From NCBI GenBank assembly GCA_905147135.1, contig LR990068.1, forward strand, positions 3,430,001 to 3,494,000: DNA of 64,000 bases, read 5' to 3'. The stretch is from Blastobasis lacticolella (taxonomy: Eukaryota > Arthropoda > Insecta > Lepidoptera > Blastobasidae). Shown here piece by piece: positions 43,851-53,035 of this stretch. The notes below the pieces were generated by a model. The model saw only the letters and a program-made list of their open reading frames with translations. It did no database searches and was not told the origin of the DNA. Position 1 is the first letter of the stretch; each line of letters opens with the position of its first letter. A program made the translations under genes and the position numbers.

Positions 43851-44384
43851 AATTTAGACCAGTGACCACTCATTGTGTGTTAGTACAATTACATACAACT
43901 AATTTATTATTTTCTGCAACAACTGTAACTTCGTGTATTATATAAAATGTAAACGAATACTTAAAAATAAAATTTCAAGCTTCTAATCTACACACTTTCC
44001 ATCACTTTAGTTAGGCTGCGGTGACTGCTTACCATCAAGCAGGCCGTAAGCTTGTTTGCCACCTAAGTGGCTAAAAAAAAAAGATACTTTATACGGTAAT
44101 TTTTAAAGCACCATAACTTTTCTGCGGCATAGTGTAACAAGTCAAAACAACCAAATAGAAAACGAAAACAAAGGGGTCATCCATCAACAAATAACCTTTA
44201 GCTTTCGTGAATATTAAAAAATGGAATGGGGCAAGTGCGAAATTTGAGTCCAGGTTCCGTACGTCCGAATAACAATCATATTCTTCTAAGTCGCTACACT
44301 CTTGACAGAGTGGTCGTGGTCGTCGGTTGAGGATTGGCAGCACGCTTCACTATCCGGCGCCACTACTCTCGAACTCTGCTTTCC
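43851..44384. other. LINE 3' scrap at 44.0 kb; otherwise unassigned
   Basis: 44,015-44,080 (GCGGTGACTGCTTACCATCA, GCAGGCCGTAAGCTTGTTTG, then A's) is a plus-strand LINE 3' end. The remaining sequence shows no gene. Confidence 0.5.
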
Positions 44385-44512
44385 TAGTATAACCCGCATC
44401 ACGAAAGAAGAGACTTGTCAAATGGCAGTGGAGGGGATTTCGCGCAGGCAATCGTATGCAGCGCAAGTCGAACCACGTGACCCGCCAAGTCTCTTCTTAT
44501 TTGACACTAACT
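44385..44512. mobile_element. Short TIR element, copy 1 (AAGAGACTTG)
   Basis: AAGAAGAGACTTG near the left end and CAAGTCTCTTCTT near the right form inverted repeats. The ~125-bp unit recurs in reverse orientation at 63,182-63,312, with similarity extending slightly past the TIRs. A 155-codon ORF crosses it but shows no motif. Confidence 0.65.
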
Positions 44513-45200
44513 ATACACTAATAGAGAGTACCATTACTGAGTGGAGCCCTTTTGCACTGGCCGCCGCGACATTACTTTTCTACGTAGGTCAATGTATATT
44601 TATTTTGTTTACTCCTTCTTTTTTTGTATTATTATTTTTAAAGTTGTTTATTTTTGTCGTGTCGTGGTGTCTTGTGGCAATAAATGTGTTTATGCTTTAT
44701 TCTTCATCAACTGCAGCTTTTACTTGGTCGATCAAGCGCATCGGTGATCTTCCGCGGACAAGTACATAAATAGTTCTTATACTTGGATTTATATTCCAGT
44801 CAGTCAGTCAGATACTCGGAGTTTCTCTGACGGATAGAATTCGTAAAATTTGTAAATTTTGAAATGACAACAACAACTCAGTAACTTATTGATTTTGATA
44901 TGTATGTATTCGGTCAAAGTAGCACAACACTATACTATAGTATATATTTAAAAGTATTTGGATAATTGTATGTTTTGTATTTATGTCTATTGTGCTAATG
45001 TTACAATATTTCACAAAATTTTGTAAACATTTATTTAGAAACTGTTAAATAGAAATGCATGCTGTGGTCACTTTTAAGTAATTTAGCACTTAGCTAAGTT
45101 TGTAAGTGAAATTCTGTGTAATATTACATTACATATTAATGTATGAGTGCATAAATTGTTAGTGATCCTCAATAAAAAGAAAAAAAATGTCCTTCACTTA
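44513..45200. other. No feature recognised
   Basis: AT-rich. The 44.54-44.77 kb ORFs encode hydrophobic, low-complexity peptides without homology that I recognise. Confidence 0.4.
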
Positions 45201-45204
45201 TTTA

Positions 45205-45348
45205 TTCATCATATTATCAGCTGAAAGACGCTTCCTGCTGGGCATAGGCCTCCCCCAGAGGTATCCACAAAGGCCGGCCCTGGGCGATAGTTACCACTTA
45301 GTATCAGGTGAGCTGTCTGCTCGTTTGTCACTGAGAAACACAGTTTTG
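45205..45348. repeat. RTE 3' end scrap joined to the repeat E end
   Basis: TCCTGCTGGGCATAGGCCTC, then CCCCAGAGGTATCCACAAAG, is the minus-strand end of the 8.2-kb RTE family. It is followed by GCGATAGTTACCACTTAGTA and TCAGGTGAGCTGTCTGCTCG, the plus-strand end of repeat E. Confidence 0.65.
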
Positions 45349-45740
45349 TGAGTGACAACCACTAGTGGTTTCCTAATCCAATAACTCGACGCTGACCTAC
45401 GAAACCCTAAAAACTAAGCAGGAAAACTAATATCGAGTTCTGAATAAAGTTCCGCGACCCTTGGATGGTAAAAAGGTCAAAGAATGAAATACCTGTAAAA
45501 AGGTCACCACTAGATATTATCATACTGAAGAGAATATACATAGTATAGTTATTCTATTCACTTCAAGCTCGTCTTTGTTTCAATCTGCCATTGATAGCGT
45601 GCAATGGTCTAGTTTGTTTATGTTAGACTAGCCAGGCAATTGTCATCTCATCATCTCATTATCATGATCATCATCCCTTCTTATTTCTTTTTTTTTTTGG
45701 ACTAGCATTCTATTTGTCGGTCTTTTATCGAATTCACTAA
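45349..45740. other. No feature recognised
   Basis: No gene or repeat recognised. Confidence 0.3.
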
Positions 45741-45744
45741 GGTG

Positions 45745-46062
45745 AGTGCTCCCAGGAGCTCCACAATCTTATTCCACCGTGCCCTTTTTACTATCGAACA
45801 ACGAGAGGGACAAAAGATCGTCATCCATTAATGGTAGACGTCCCACCATCTCATCTCGTACTAAGCGTATTGCATCCACTTTTCTTATGCGCACTGCAAA
45901 GGACTGGAACTCTCTGCCTGAGTCATTGTTCCCCGATAAGTATAACCTTGGGGTCTTCAAATCAAGAGTGAATAGGTGTCTAGGCACGCATGCTACATCT
46001 TCGACCTTATCGTCGCTTTCCATTAGGTGAGTTGAGGTCAAATGCAAGCCTCTTGACAATAA
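45745..46062 (+). pseudogene. LINE C-terminal fragment, plus
   Basis: It encodes RTKRIASTFLMRTAKDWNSL and FPDKYNLGVFKSRVNRCL, and ends AATAAAAAAAAAA at about 46,058. It is nearly the same sequence as the 3.84-4.15-kb copy. Confidence 0.8.
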
Positions 46063-46285
46063 AAAAAAAACCGCCATCTCACCTGGTGGTGAGTGCCGAT
46101 GCGGCCGATGATCGAGCATGCCTGTCGAGAAACAGCCTATTCACTCTGGCCTTGAAGGCGTCCAGATTATAGTGATCAGGGAACACACTCGCAGGCAACG
46201 CGTTCCATTCCTTAGCCGTTCGCATTATAAAGGTTGAACAAAAGCGGCGTGTACAGTGCGGGACGTGCCTGGTGGTCATCTCTGG
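46063..46285 (-). pseudogene. LINE C-terminal fragment, minus
   Basis: The minus frame reads [33 protein letters not shown] and [14 protein letters not shown], followed by the CACCAGGTGAGATGGCGG end. It lies tail-to-tail with the previous fragment. Confidence 0.8.
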
Positions 46286-46598
46286 TGGTAGTGGTGGTAA
46301 CCAAGTGGCAGCGTTTACCTATAACCAAGGTTAATTAACGCTCGCAGTCTGAGAACCGGATGCGTGACCATTTCGTACTTCATAGTAGCCTCATAGCTAG
46401 TCGAACTTCAGCACCGCGAGCTCGCCACTCGTTAGATGAGTCTTCTAATACCGATAGAAGTCTTCTACTATTTCACAGTAGAAGTAGTAGTAGTCACTTT
46501 TCTCTTTTGTGACTATAATGTAGTTGAAAAGCGAAACTGCAAAGAGAATGTGAGGCACACCAGCTTTTTTTTTCTAATAGAACCCACACAAGGGGATG
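46286..46598. other. No feature recognised
   Basis: No gene recognised. Confidence 0.3.
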
Positions 46599-46604
46599 TG
46601 CTGG

Positions 46605-46872
46605 GGATTAGCCGTGTGGTGTCCGGCAGAGTAGAATAGCACCAACCCCTTACACTCATGGGTGTCGTACAAGGCGACTAATGTTTTCGAGGCAAAAGAT
46701 CAAGAGTCTCCGTAGTCTGGAAAATGGGCAGCAGCATTTTCCATTGTATTATTTAAACACTGCGATCTCCAACCCGCCTGCCAGGCGTGGAGATTATGGG
46801 AATAACCTCCCCTTTCGTGGGATAGGCCCTAAGTCCTGCAGTGGACTGTTACGGGCTGCGATGATGAAGGGG
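46605..46872 (+). mobile_element. SINE family C, full length
   Basis: It has AGCCGTGTGGTGTCCGGCAG, ACCAACCCCTTACACTCATG, CAAAAGATCAAGAGTCTCCG, TAAGTCCTGCAGTGGACTGT and TACGGGCTGCGATGATGAAG. It is a good reference copy of the family. Confidence 0.88.
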
Positions 46873-46939
46873 ATGTGTATGTAAGTTTAGGTCATAACAT
46901 TAATTTCCAGGTTGTTTGCGTGCAGACCAATGTTTTTTT

Positions 46940-47060
46940 TTCATATATTATACAAGATAGGCATTTCACCTGTCGGTAAGTGACGATGCGGCCGAAGGTG
47001 GAGCATGCCCGTCTTGGAACAGCCTATTCACCCTAGCCTTGGAGCCCTCCAAATTTTTTG
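46940..47060 (-). pseudogene. LINE 3' scrap
   Basis: CACCTGTCGGTAAGTGACGA, then CGGAACAGCCTATTCACCCT-like sequence, corresponds to the minus-strand end of the 46.1-kb LINE family, cut short in the C-terminal codons. Confidence 0.6.
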
Positions 47061-47269
47061 TGATGATGATAATGTGAGATGTTTTGTGGGTTTCCTAACC
47101 GTCTACTACTATCACTGGAAAGTGGAATTATTTTTGCACTCGATAACAGAGATAACCTACGGCGCCCTTACAGTATATTTGTGTCAACGGCACTGCAACT
47201 GACGGTTGGTGGTCTCCAGCCAAATCGAGGCGAATGCATGCAATAAATGCAAAGACTCGCTTCAGTTTT

Positions 47270-47468
47270 TTATGCCACTCAGTGACAAGCGAGCAGACAG
47301 CCCACCTGATGGTAAGTGGTTACTGTTTTATATATACGATTCTTACATTTAGGTTGCAGATAACAAATATGCAAAACCGCAGGTGCGTTGCCACTGCGAG
47401 GAGTAAGATGAAATGCCTTAAGCTTGTAATCTTGCTGGCTACTTTACCACCGGAACACGGCAATGCAA
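47270..47468 (-). repeat. Repeat E, uninterrupted copy, minus
   Basis: The reverse complement reads ...AGCAAGATTACAAGC, GTGGCAACGCACCTGCGGTT, TTGCATATTTG, TATCTGCAACCTAAATG and CCATCAGGTGGGCTGTCTGC. It shows the undisturbed joint (CACCTGCGGTTTTGCATATT) that is broken by the viral insertion at 48,731/54,801. Confidence 0.75.
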
Positions 47469-47822
47469 GCATTTTTAAGAGAGGTAGGGCATAGCGGGGT
47501 ATCTCGTTCGAATTGGAGCCGCCCGACTGGGGCAGTACCTCCACCTTACAGAATATCGCAGCTAAATAATACTCTTTTAAATAGTATTGTGTTTCTGCCG
47601 GTGAGTAAGGTTTCCAGTGCTCCATGGGGTGGGGATTTGGGGAACCGTGGCTTTGGCAGTGGAGTGGTATTTGCTTTTTGCTGCCAGAGCAACGTGTTAT
47701 AGAGGTGGGCAACGCATTAGCGATACTCTTGGTGTTGCTAATGTCTATAGGCAGTGGTGACCACTTTCCATCAGGTGGCCCGCTTGCCTGTTTGCCTACC
47801 GAATGACATAAAAAAAAAAAAA
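47469..47822 (+). repeat. Dispersed retroposon 3' end with poly(A)
   Basis: It contains TAGGGCATAGCGGGGTATCT, GGAGCCGCCCGACTGGGGCA, TCCATGGGGTGGGGATTTGG and GTGGCCCGCTTGCCTGTTTG, and ends CATAAAAAAAAAAAAA. It is the plus-strand, most complete copy of the 2.5-kb family. Confidence 0.7.
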
Positions 47823-48585
47823 ATTGTTGCTTTGCGGCAGATATAGATAAAATCAAACATTTATCCACCGAAACTTCGGTGTGTTACGGATGGAAACAGT
47901 AACGGACGTAATTTCCTTTTTTTCGCACCCTCCAGAGAAATACGGTAGGAGGTAGTGATCATAGCATTCCAACATATTGACTTCCAAATAGATAGAAGGC
48001 TGCATGGAAATCGGTCTATCCGTTAGTACGATATCAAGTTCTTCGAATATTGCTCTGCTGTATACAATAATATTATTCAAAAATAAACCACACTCTTTTT
48101 GATGACCCTGATTATTAAAATAAATAACGCCAATTGACCAGTCCCTGCAGAAAGGATGGTTGTTGTATGGCAGCGAACGGCATCATACATTATTTTTGCT
48201 GGCTTCTCTTTTACTTGTTCTGATCGAGACATACAGACAGACATACAGATGCACACAGAGCCACAGATTGAAAAAAGTGGCGGAGCTACGTAATCGCACA
48301 GCAAACAGTCACGTGGTGCTCTACCCTGCAGTGTCAATCGATCCTGGAGCGTTTAGACGGGCAAGTATACTGGCGCGAACGCTAAACCCAACTTAAAACT
48401 TATTATCGTTACAACAGGAGCTACCGCAACGTTTGGGAGCTACGATGCCTCAGACAGATACATAAAGCCACAGATACAAAGACACGCAGATACACACGTC
48501 AATCTTACAACGTCCCTCTTTTTTCTTCGGTAATTAACAGGGGAAGGGTGCGCAAAATAAAAAACCACAGCAATGAGTCCGTCTG
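47823..48585. other. No feature recognised
   Basis: Short ORFs only, no motif. It resembles unique host DNA. Confidence 0.35.
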
Positions 48586-48589
48586 GATG

Positions 48590-48731
48590 AGTACCAGCAC
48601 CTTATATATTTCTGCCGCCAAGCAACAATGCTTGCATTATTGTGTTCCGGTTTGAAGGATAAGGTAGCCAGCGCAATTACAGGCATGAGGCATTCCATCT
48701 TAGTCCTCATAGTGACAACGCACCTGCGGTA
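48590..48731 (+). repeat. Repeat E, left half, cut by the viral segment
   Basis: It contains CTGCCGCCAAGCAACAATGC, GGTTTGAAGGATAAGGTAGC and CATAGTGACAACGCACCTGCGGTA, and stops exactly where the bracovirus segment starts. The missing half begins at 54,801. Confidence 0.85.
48729..48731. repeat. Candidate 3-bp TSD (GTA), left
   Basis: GTA here and at 54,801-54,803 flank the insert. Collapsing them gives CACCTGCGGTACTGCATTTT, which agrees with CACCCACGGTTCTGTATTTT (20.1 kb) and CACCTGCGGTTTTGCATATT (47.4 kb, reverse complement). Confidence 0.65.
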
Positions 48732-48746
48732 ACAGGAAGGTTTGCC
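48732..48746 (+). repeat. Left viral end, imperfect TIR
   Basis: ACAGGAAGGTTTGCC matches the reverse complement of the right end (ACAGGAAAGTATTTG) at about 11-12 of the first 13 positions. Confidence 0.65.
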
Positions 48747-49640
48747 ATGCCGAAATTTAAAAATTGAAATCCAAAAAATCATGAACTTTAAAAAAATTTT
48801 TTCTGCTCCCAAAATTTGTTGTGAATTTGTAACTGGATCTGTTGCATAAAAAAGCACTGAAAATACAAATTGTTCTTATCTATCGTAGCTGGATTTTTTT
48901 TCATACGTAAGATTTATTTTTCTCATTTTTCAGTCCCAGTTGACAGTACAAAGATAAATGATTTTGACAAGCTCATTTGCATTCACGTTTCTTATGAATA
49001 TTTTTTCCTAATGAACTCTACTTCTATGAGGAAAATCTACTTGCAGTCACTGACCTTGTCGTAATATTGTAAATTTTCAAGGTTGAAACGCCGAACGTAA
49101 AATTATTTTTTTGACATTGGCATTTGACCAATTGTTGTTTGAAGTTAGTAATTAACTGTCAACAGCATTAAAAACCCTTTTCCAAATCTCTTTTCCAAGA
49201 ACTTTGAGTCTTCAAGTGTTTTCAATATTTATAAATTGACTTATCAAGAAATCGTGCCTTTGATATTCATGTTTTTTGTTTTTATGATACAGTAAACATC
49301 ATACAAGTATGATTGATATGATCGTAAAATATGGAATTTCATAACAGTAATCTGCGAAGAATTTAAATGACTGTTTTTGTACAAGATTTTAAGTAGCTTC
49401 CGTTCGAAGAAAACTCGTTAAAAAGAAGTTGTTTTGAAAATTTTTCGTTAACAAGCTCATGAATCAATGAAATGAAATCTGCTTGGAGTATTATGGTTCA
49501 AAAATATCAAAATAGTATTCTCTTTGACTTGCAATTGACCAATTGATACAAGATTTATGATTTCATCTGAACAGATTACTTTTGATGTTCGATAGTTATT
49601 AGATCTTGTTATTTGAATTGAACAAAATAAAAGCATACAC
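48747..49640. other. Viral non-coding flank, left
   Basis: About 0.9 kb of AT-rich sequence downstream of the first PTP gene. The longest ORFs are about 64 codons and show no motif. Confidence 0.5.
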
Positions 49641-49651
49641 AGTTAAATATA

Positions 49652-49657
49652 TTTATT
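49652..49657 (-). terminator. Poly(A) signal for PTP-like gene 1
   Basis: AATAAA on the minus strand, about 120 bp after the stop codon at 49,780. It is the first such hexamer downstream that I can see. Confidence 0.5.
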
Positions 49658-49779
49658 ATACAATTCTACATAGTAATATTACAAAAACTAGAAATTTCAC
49701 AACTTCTCTTATCCTTATCATCACAATTTTAACTTTACAGCAATGCCACAACCTTATCTCTATGTGTAGTACAGAAAAC

Positions 49780-50691
49780 TTATGGAACAGAGGCTCGTTT
49801 AAAGAGCAAACAATATTTTCTAACTCGTTGTCTGAAAGAAGCACTCTCAGAACTGTCTCTAAGTTTTTCATTCTTCAAATTCAAATCACTGATACTATCC
49901 AACAAAATCTGATTAAGGAAAATGTATTCCTCCAAACTGAAAAATTCAAAGGACACTTGGCTCTTAATTTTCAAGAGAACATTAGGCACTGCCACTGATT
50001 TCGATGTTCTTATCTGATCTAAACAGATGTCCAGCGCACAAATTGTCACCGCTCTTTCAAAGCATCCAACACTATGAATCACAATTGGACGATATGTACT
50101 TTCCTTGCCTTCCATTCTTGTTACGCAGCAACTGCCTTGTTTTTCATTAATCATCTTCAGGAAACTTTTTAATTGTCGAGAATTGAAAGTGGCATTTCTG
50201 TCCGGGAACTCATGGTACAGATAATGTAAAATTTTCTTCGATTTTCTTTCCATTAAATTATTTACAGTCAATTCCAATTGTGTGTAGTACTTATCAACAA
50301 TAATTTCCTTTCGAATTATAAACTCACCGACAGTATATTCGTTGGTATTGAGCCAATTGTGTCTCTTCGATTTCTTTTGATCAAATCTTACAATCACTTT
50401 GCAGCCACAATCCCATATCCAGCTCCAAAAAATATACGAATCCATTTCTGATTTAGGATTGTTGATCAACAAAAACTTATCCTTGACGTGGTATCCGTCG
50501 ATATAGTTGATAGTGAACATGTCGAAGTTAATACTTCCCACGATCGATAAGCGGGCGCACTTTCTACTTTTCTTCGGTGTACTTTCATCGTCAAAAGTAA
50601 GTCGGTTTATTAAATAGTGTTCACTTTTCATTATTTCTTGGAAGCTCTGGTCCCTTCGTTTTGCAAACTTTTGTACACTTTCTGTACTCAT
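49780..50691 (-). CDS. Bracovirus PTP-like protein 1 (pseudophosphatase)
   Basis: A complete 303-residue intronless ORF, ATG to stop, about the usual 290-310 length of bracovirus PTPs. PTP landmarks occur in order: the YIDGY loop at 63-67, FWSWIWDCGCKVIVRF at 88-103, a YHEFPD loop at 159-164 replacing the WPD loop, and the signature region PIVIHSVGCFERA at 202-214. The signature should be HCx5R: the catalytic cysteine is Ser207, while Arg213 is kept. WPD is FPD, with the aspartate (164) kept. It should therefore bind but not hydrolyse phosphotyrosine. Family knowledge: bracovirus PTPs act in the cytosol of caterpillar haemocytes and fat body, and many are catalytically dead and thought to trap substrates. 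No signal peptide is seen. It sits 0.87 kb from the second PTP, with its own promoter. Confidence 0.88.
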   Translation of the reverse strand: MSTESVQKFAKRRDQSFQEIMKSEHYLINRLTFDDESTPKKSRKCARLSIVGSINFDMFTINYIDGYHVKDKFLLINNPKSEMDSYIFWSWIWDCGCKVIVRFDQKKSKRHNWLNTNEYTVGEFIIRKEIIVDKYYTQLELTVNNLMERKSKKILHYLYHEFPDRNATFNSRQLKSFLKMINEKQGSCCVTRMEGKESTYRPIVIHSVGCFERAVTICALDICLDQIRTSKSVAVPNVLLKIKSQVSFEFFSLEEYIFLNQILLDSISDLNLKNEKLRDSSESASFRQRVRKYCLLFKRASVP

Positions 50692-50723
50692 TTCGATGTT
50701 TTCGCGATCACTGTCTGTATCAA

Positions 50724-50756
50724 ACTGAGAGTAAAAGACGCTGTGGTCTGTTTATA
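50724..50756 (-). promoter_or_regulatory. Promoter of PTP-like gene 1: TATA plus initiator
   Basis: On the minus strand TATAAA (50,756-50,751) lies 28 bp before an arthropod-type TCAGT initiator (50,728-50,724). The ATG follows 33 bp after the initiator. Spacing and motifs are textbook for an insect RNA polymerase II core promoter. Confidence 0.7.
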
Positions 50757-51557
50757 AACATTATTTTGATGGAATGTATTGTTGAGTCACTGAACGTCCT
50801 TCTGTAAGGCTGATTTCCCGAAATCAGAGATGGAAATTTAATGGCTGCTTTTCTAAAGAAATAATCACACTTATAATTTCTATTTATGATACAATTTATT
50901 ACAAAAGTTGTCAGGACGGTATTTGTTCACAGAAGTGTGCGGAAATAATTTATAATTTGAAGAAATTACAATTTTGGAAAATCGCTTTCTATGAAACCCA
51001 CAGCATTGAGAAACTTACGACTGCCTAATTTCAGAACACAGTAAGGAAAAAATATTTCAAAATCAATTTTCGAGCATTTTTCATGCCTATGAAATCATGT
51101 GAACATGATTAAATTAAAATTTTAATTTTGTCCCTTACTGTGTTTTAAAATTGGGCAGCTGCTCGATTCTGAACTTTAATTACTAATTAACGAACAGCTT
51201 TATCAATAAGGTCGTTTGTGACGTCAAACGGCACTTCGATAATCAGCGCTTAGGAGTTCAATGCCTTATACAGTAATTTCATTAACTAGACTAAGAATTC
51301 ACAATACGAATCAAGTATCAAATTTATTTCAAATATGTCAGAATGATATAAATTCTAAACTTTAGAGTAGAAAAAATTGACGTGCGCATTAAAAAATTTC
51401 AAAGATAGTATAATGTAAATTCCCAAAATCGATCAAATTGCAAATAACTATACCTAAGGCTAAATTCAAAATTTTCAAATTAACTGCAGTCTGCAATACC
51501 TATATGACATCATTTTAAGTACAAACAAATAGTTTTCGATTACAAATGATATACAAC
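50757..51557. other. Viral intergenic region with 138-bp inverted repeat
   Basis: AT-rich spacer between the PTP genes. It holds the inverted repeat at 51,021-51,158, listed separately. AATAAA on the minus strand at 51,328-51,323 may serve PTP-like gene 2, about 230 bp after its stop. Confidence 0.5.
51021..51158. repeat. Inverted repeat inside the viral segment
   Basis: CTGCCTAATTTCAGAACACA (51,021 on) pairs with the reverse complement of the arm ending TTAAAATTGGGCAG (51,158). The arms are about 33 bp, with a handful of mismatches and a spacer of about 70 bp. It could be a small MITE, a recombination or packaging feature, or an RNA hairpin. Confidence 0.65.
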
Positions 51558-52436
51558 TTAGATAACAGGTTGCGGAAATAAATTCTTCTTGATATAAACT
51601 CCAAGCAATTGGTAACACAGAGTATAGTTTTCTAAACGGTTCATGAACCCGTATTTTTGTTGCCTTACTTTCTTGAGAACACTTGCCACTGATAGAGTTT
51701 CCGTTTTCTCAAATTGCGCAACACATATATCAAATACGCAAAAAACCGCAGAGCCACTGAGCCCGTCCAGGCATTGCACAATAATGGGAGAAGTTTTCTT
51801 GCCAGCTTGTCTCTCCAACTGAAGGCACAAGTCTTTCACGTTACAATAAAAATCTATGAATGCATCTGGCTGATGGGAAAAATTATCCCACGGCCAAGCG
51901 GTGTATTGACAGTGGGATATTTTGTGCTCGTGGCCAGACTGGTCGGTCAGACTTAGCAGAGTCAACTTATAGTGCGGTTTTGTACTAATCTCCAACGTCT
52001 TTATCTTAAACTTATCGCGCACTGTCACACAACCCTCATCCGGGAAAAAATTTTGGCTACTCCTCTTGTCACTGAATCGATCCATCATCAAAATGATTTG
52101 GACTTTGAAACCCCACACCATTTCCCAAAATTTTCCGCAGAAATTCTCTTGCAAGCTTTTGATGCAAATATACTTCCGCTCAGTCTTATAACCATCGATG
52201 AAAGTAGCACCAAGTATTGTCTCGTTACTTTTGAGCTTTACGCGACGATCAAGATGGCGCTCAAGCTGTATGTCACCTTTGTTTTCACTCTTATCTTCCC
52301 TCTGGATTGAAGTTTTCAGCAACTTTTCTTTTCGTTTGGGCACTATAGAATAATATTCCGCTATTATACTTGTTAGTGAATCACGTTTGCTCATAAAACG
52401 CAGAAAATCATTTCCACTCATAGGCAAAGTTGCCAT
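51558..52436 (-). CDS. Bracovirus PTP-like protein 2 (pseudophosphatase)
   Basis: A complete 292-residue intronless ORF. PTP landmarks are FIDGY at 79-83, FWEMVWGFKVQIILMMD at 103-119, HCQYTAWPW at 175-183 in the WPD-loop position, and PIIVQCLDGLSGSAVFC at 217-233 in the signature position. Cys222 is kept, but the preceding His is Gln221, the phosphate-binding Arg is Gly228, and the WPD aspartate is Trp183. These are different lesions from those of the neighbouring PTP, so both are inactive by independent routes. Lys/Glu-rich residues 31-66 replace the usual start of the substrate loop. Family knowledge suggests a cytosolic immune-modulating role in parasitised caterpillars. It is flanked by the ankyrin gene upstream (0.6 kb) and PTP 1 downstream. 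Confidence 0.88.
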   Translation of the reverse strand: MATLPMSGNDFLRFMSKRDSLTSIIAEYYSIVPKRKEKLLKTSIQREDKSENKGDIQLERHLDRRVKLKSNETILGATFIDGYKTERKYICIKSLQENFCGKFWEMVWGFKVQIILMMDRFSDKRSSQNFFPDEGCVTVRDKFKIKTLEISTKPHYKLTLLSLTDQSGHEHKISHCQYTAWPWDNFSHQPDAFIDFYCNVKDLCLQLERQAGKKTSPIIVQCLDGLSGSAVFCVFDICVAQFEKTETLSVASVLKKVRQQKYGFMNRLENYTLCYQLLGVYIKKNLFPQPVI

Positions 52437-52502
52437 TTTTGTTGTATTTTTAATTTCGAACTAGCACTCACTGTTGTTCATATCGAGAGGATAACGCTTT
52501 TA

Positions 52503-52536
52503 AACTAATTCCCATTTAACAGTGTTAGTATTTATA
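52503..52536 (-). promoter_or_regulatory. Promoter of PTP-like gene 2: TATA plus initiator
   Basis: TATAAA at 52,536-52,531 (within GTATATAAATAC) lies 28 bp before TTAGTT (52,508-52,503), an initiator-like sequence. The ATG is at 52,436. The TATA-to-start geometry is the same as for the neighbouring PTP. Confidence 0.62.
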
Positions 52537-52777
52537 TACTCATTATCGTGCCCAATGCAAACTGCGCACATATCAGACCATTAACTTAATTTAATTCGTG
52601 CGTTCACCTACAGCTATGTCTCATGATGGACATTCATGTAGGTGGCGTTAACCTTTAATTACTTGTTTGTAAACTGTAAATTTTAAATGGATTAAAGCTT
52701 TGAACTTTTGTTCCTTTGTTACCTGTGCTTTTGTAGTTTTCGATAAATTGGCTTATTACATTGATATAAAATTAGTC

Positions 52778-52783
52778 TTTTAT
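52778..52783 (-). terminator. Possible poly(A) signal for the ankyrin gene
   Basis: AATAAA on the minus strand about 250 bp downstream of the stop codon at 53,036. Closer AATAAA-like variants are also possible in this AT-rich stretch. Confidence 0.35.
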
Positions 52784-53035
52784 TAAAATAATTTTAAAAC
52801 ATAAATAAAATTCTCTGATTTCTTCATAATCTTTAATAAAACTTTGTACAATAATTTTGATTTTCTTTTTAAAATATACAACTTCTTACAACTATAGACA
52901 TCATTGATCTTACATACGACATTGCTTATAATATATGAGTATCAAAAAACTTACACGCTAATTCAGCTAATATTAGCACAATCAAAAACACTTAATTTCT
53001 AGCTTAATCTTTAGATACCTTAAACATTAATTTAC

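Noticed and set aside
44302..44769. 155-codon plus-strand ORF
   Set aside because: It crosses a short TIR element that also occurs at 63.2 kb, and the rest is hydrophobic low-complexity sequence with no motif.
47320..47868. 182-codon minus-strand ORF
   Set aside because: It is the antisense reading of a dispersed retroposon 3' end plus repeat E; similar antisense readings appear at 2.5 and 15.5 kb.
49606..49998. 130-codon plus-strand ORF over the end of PTP-like gene 1
   Set aside because: Antisense shadow of the PTP gene; no motif. The same holds for plus-strand ORFs at 51.7-52.3 and 53.2-53.5 kb.
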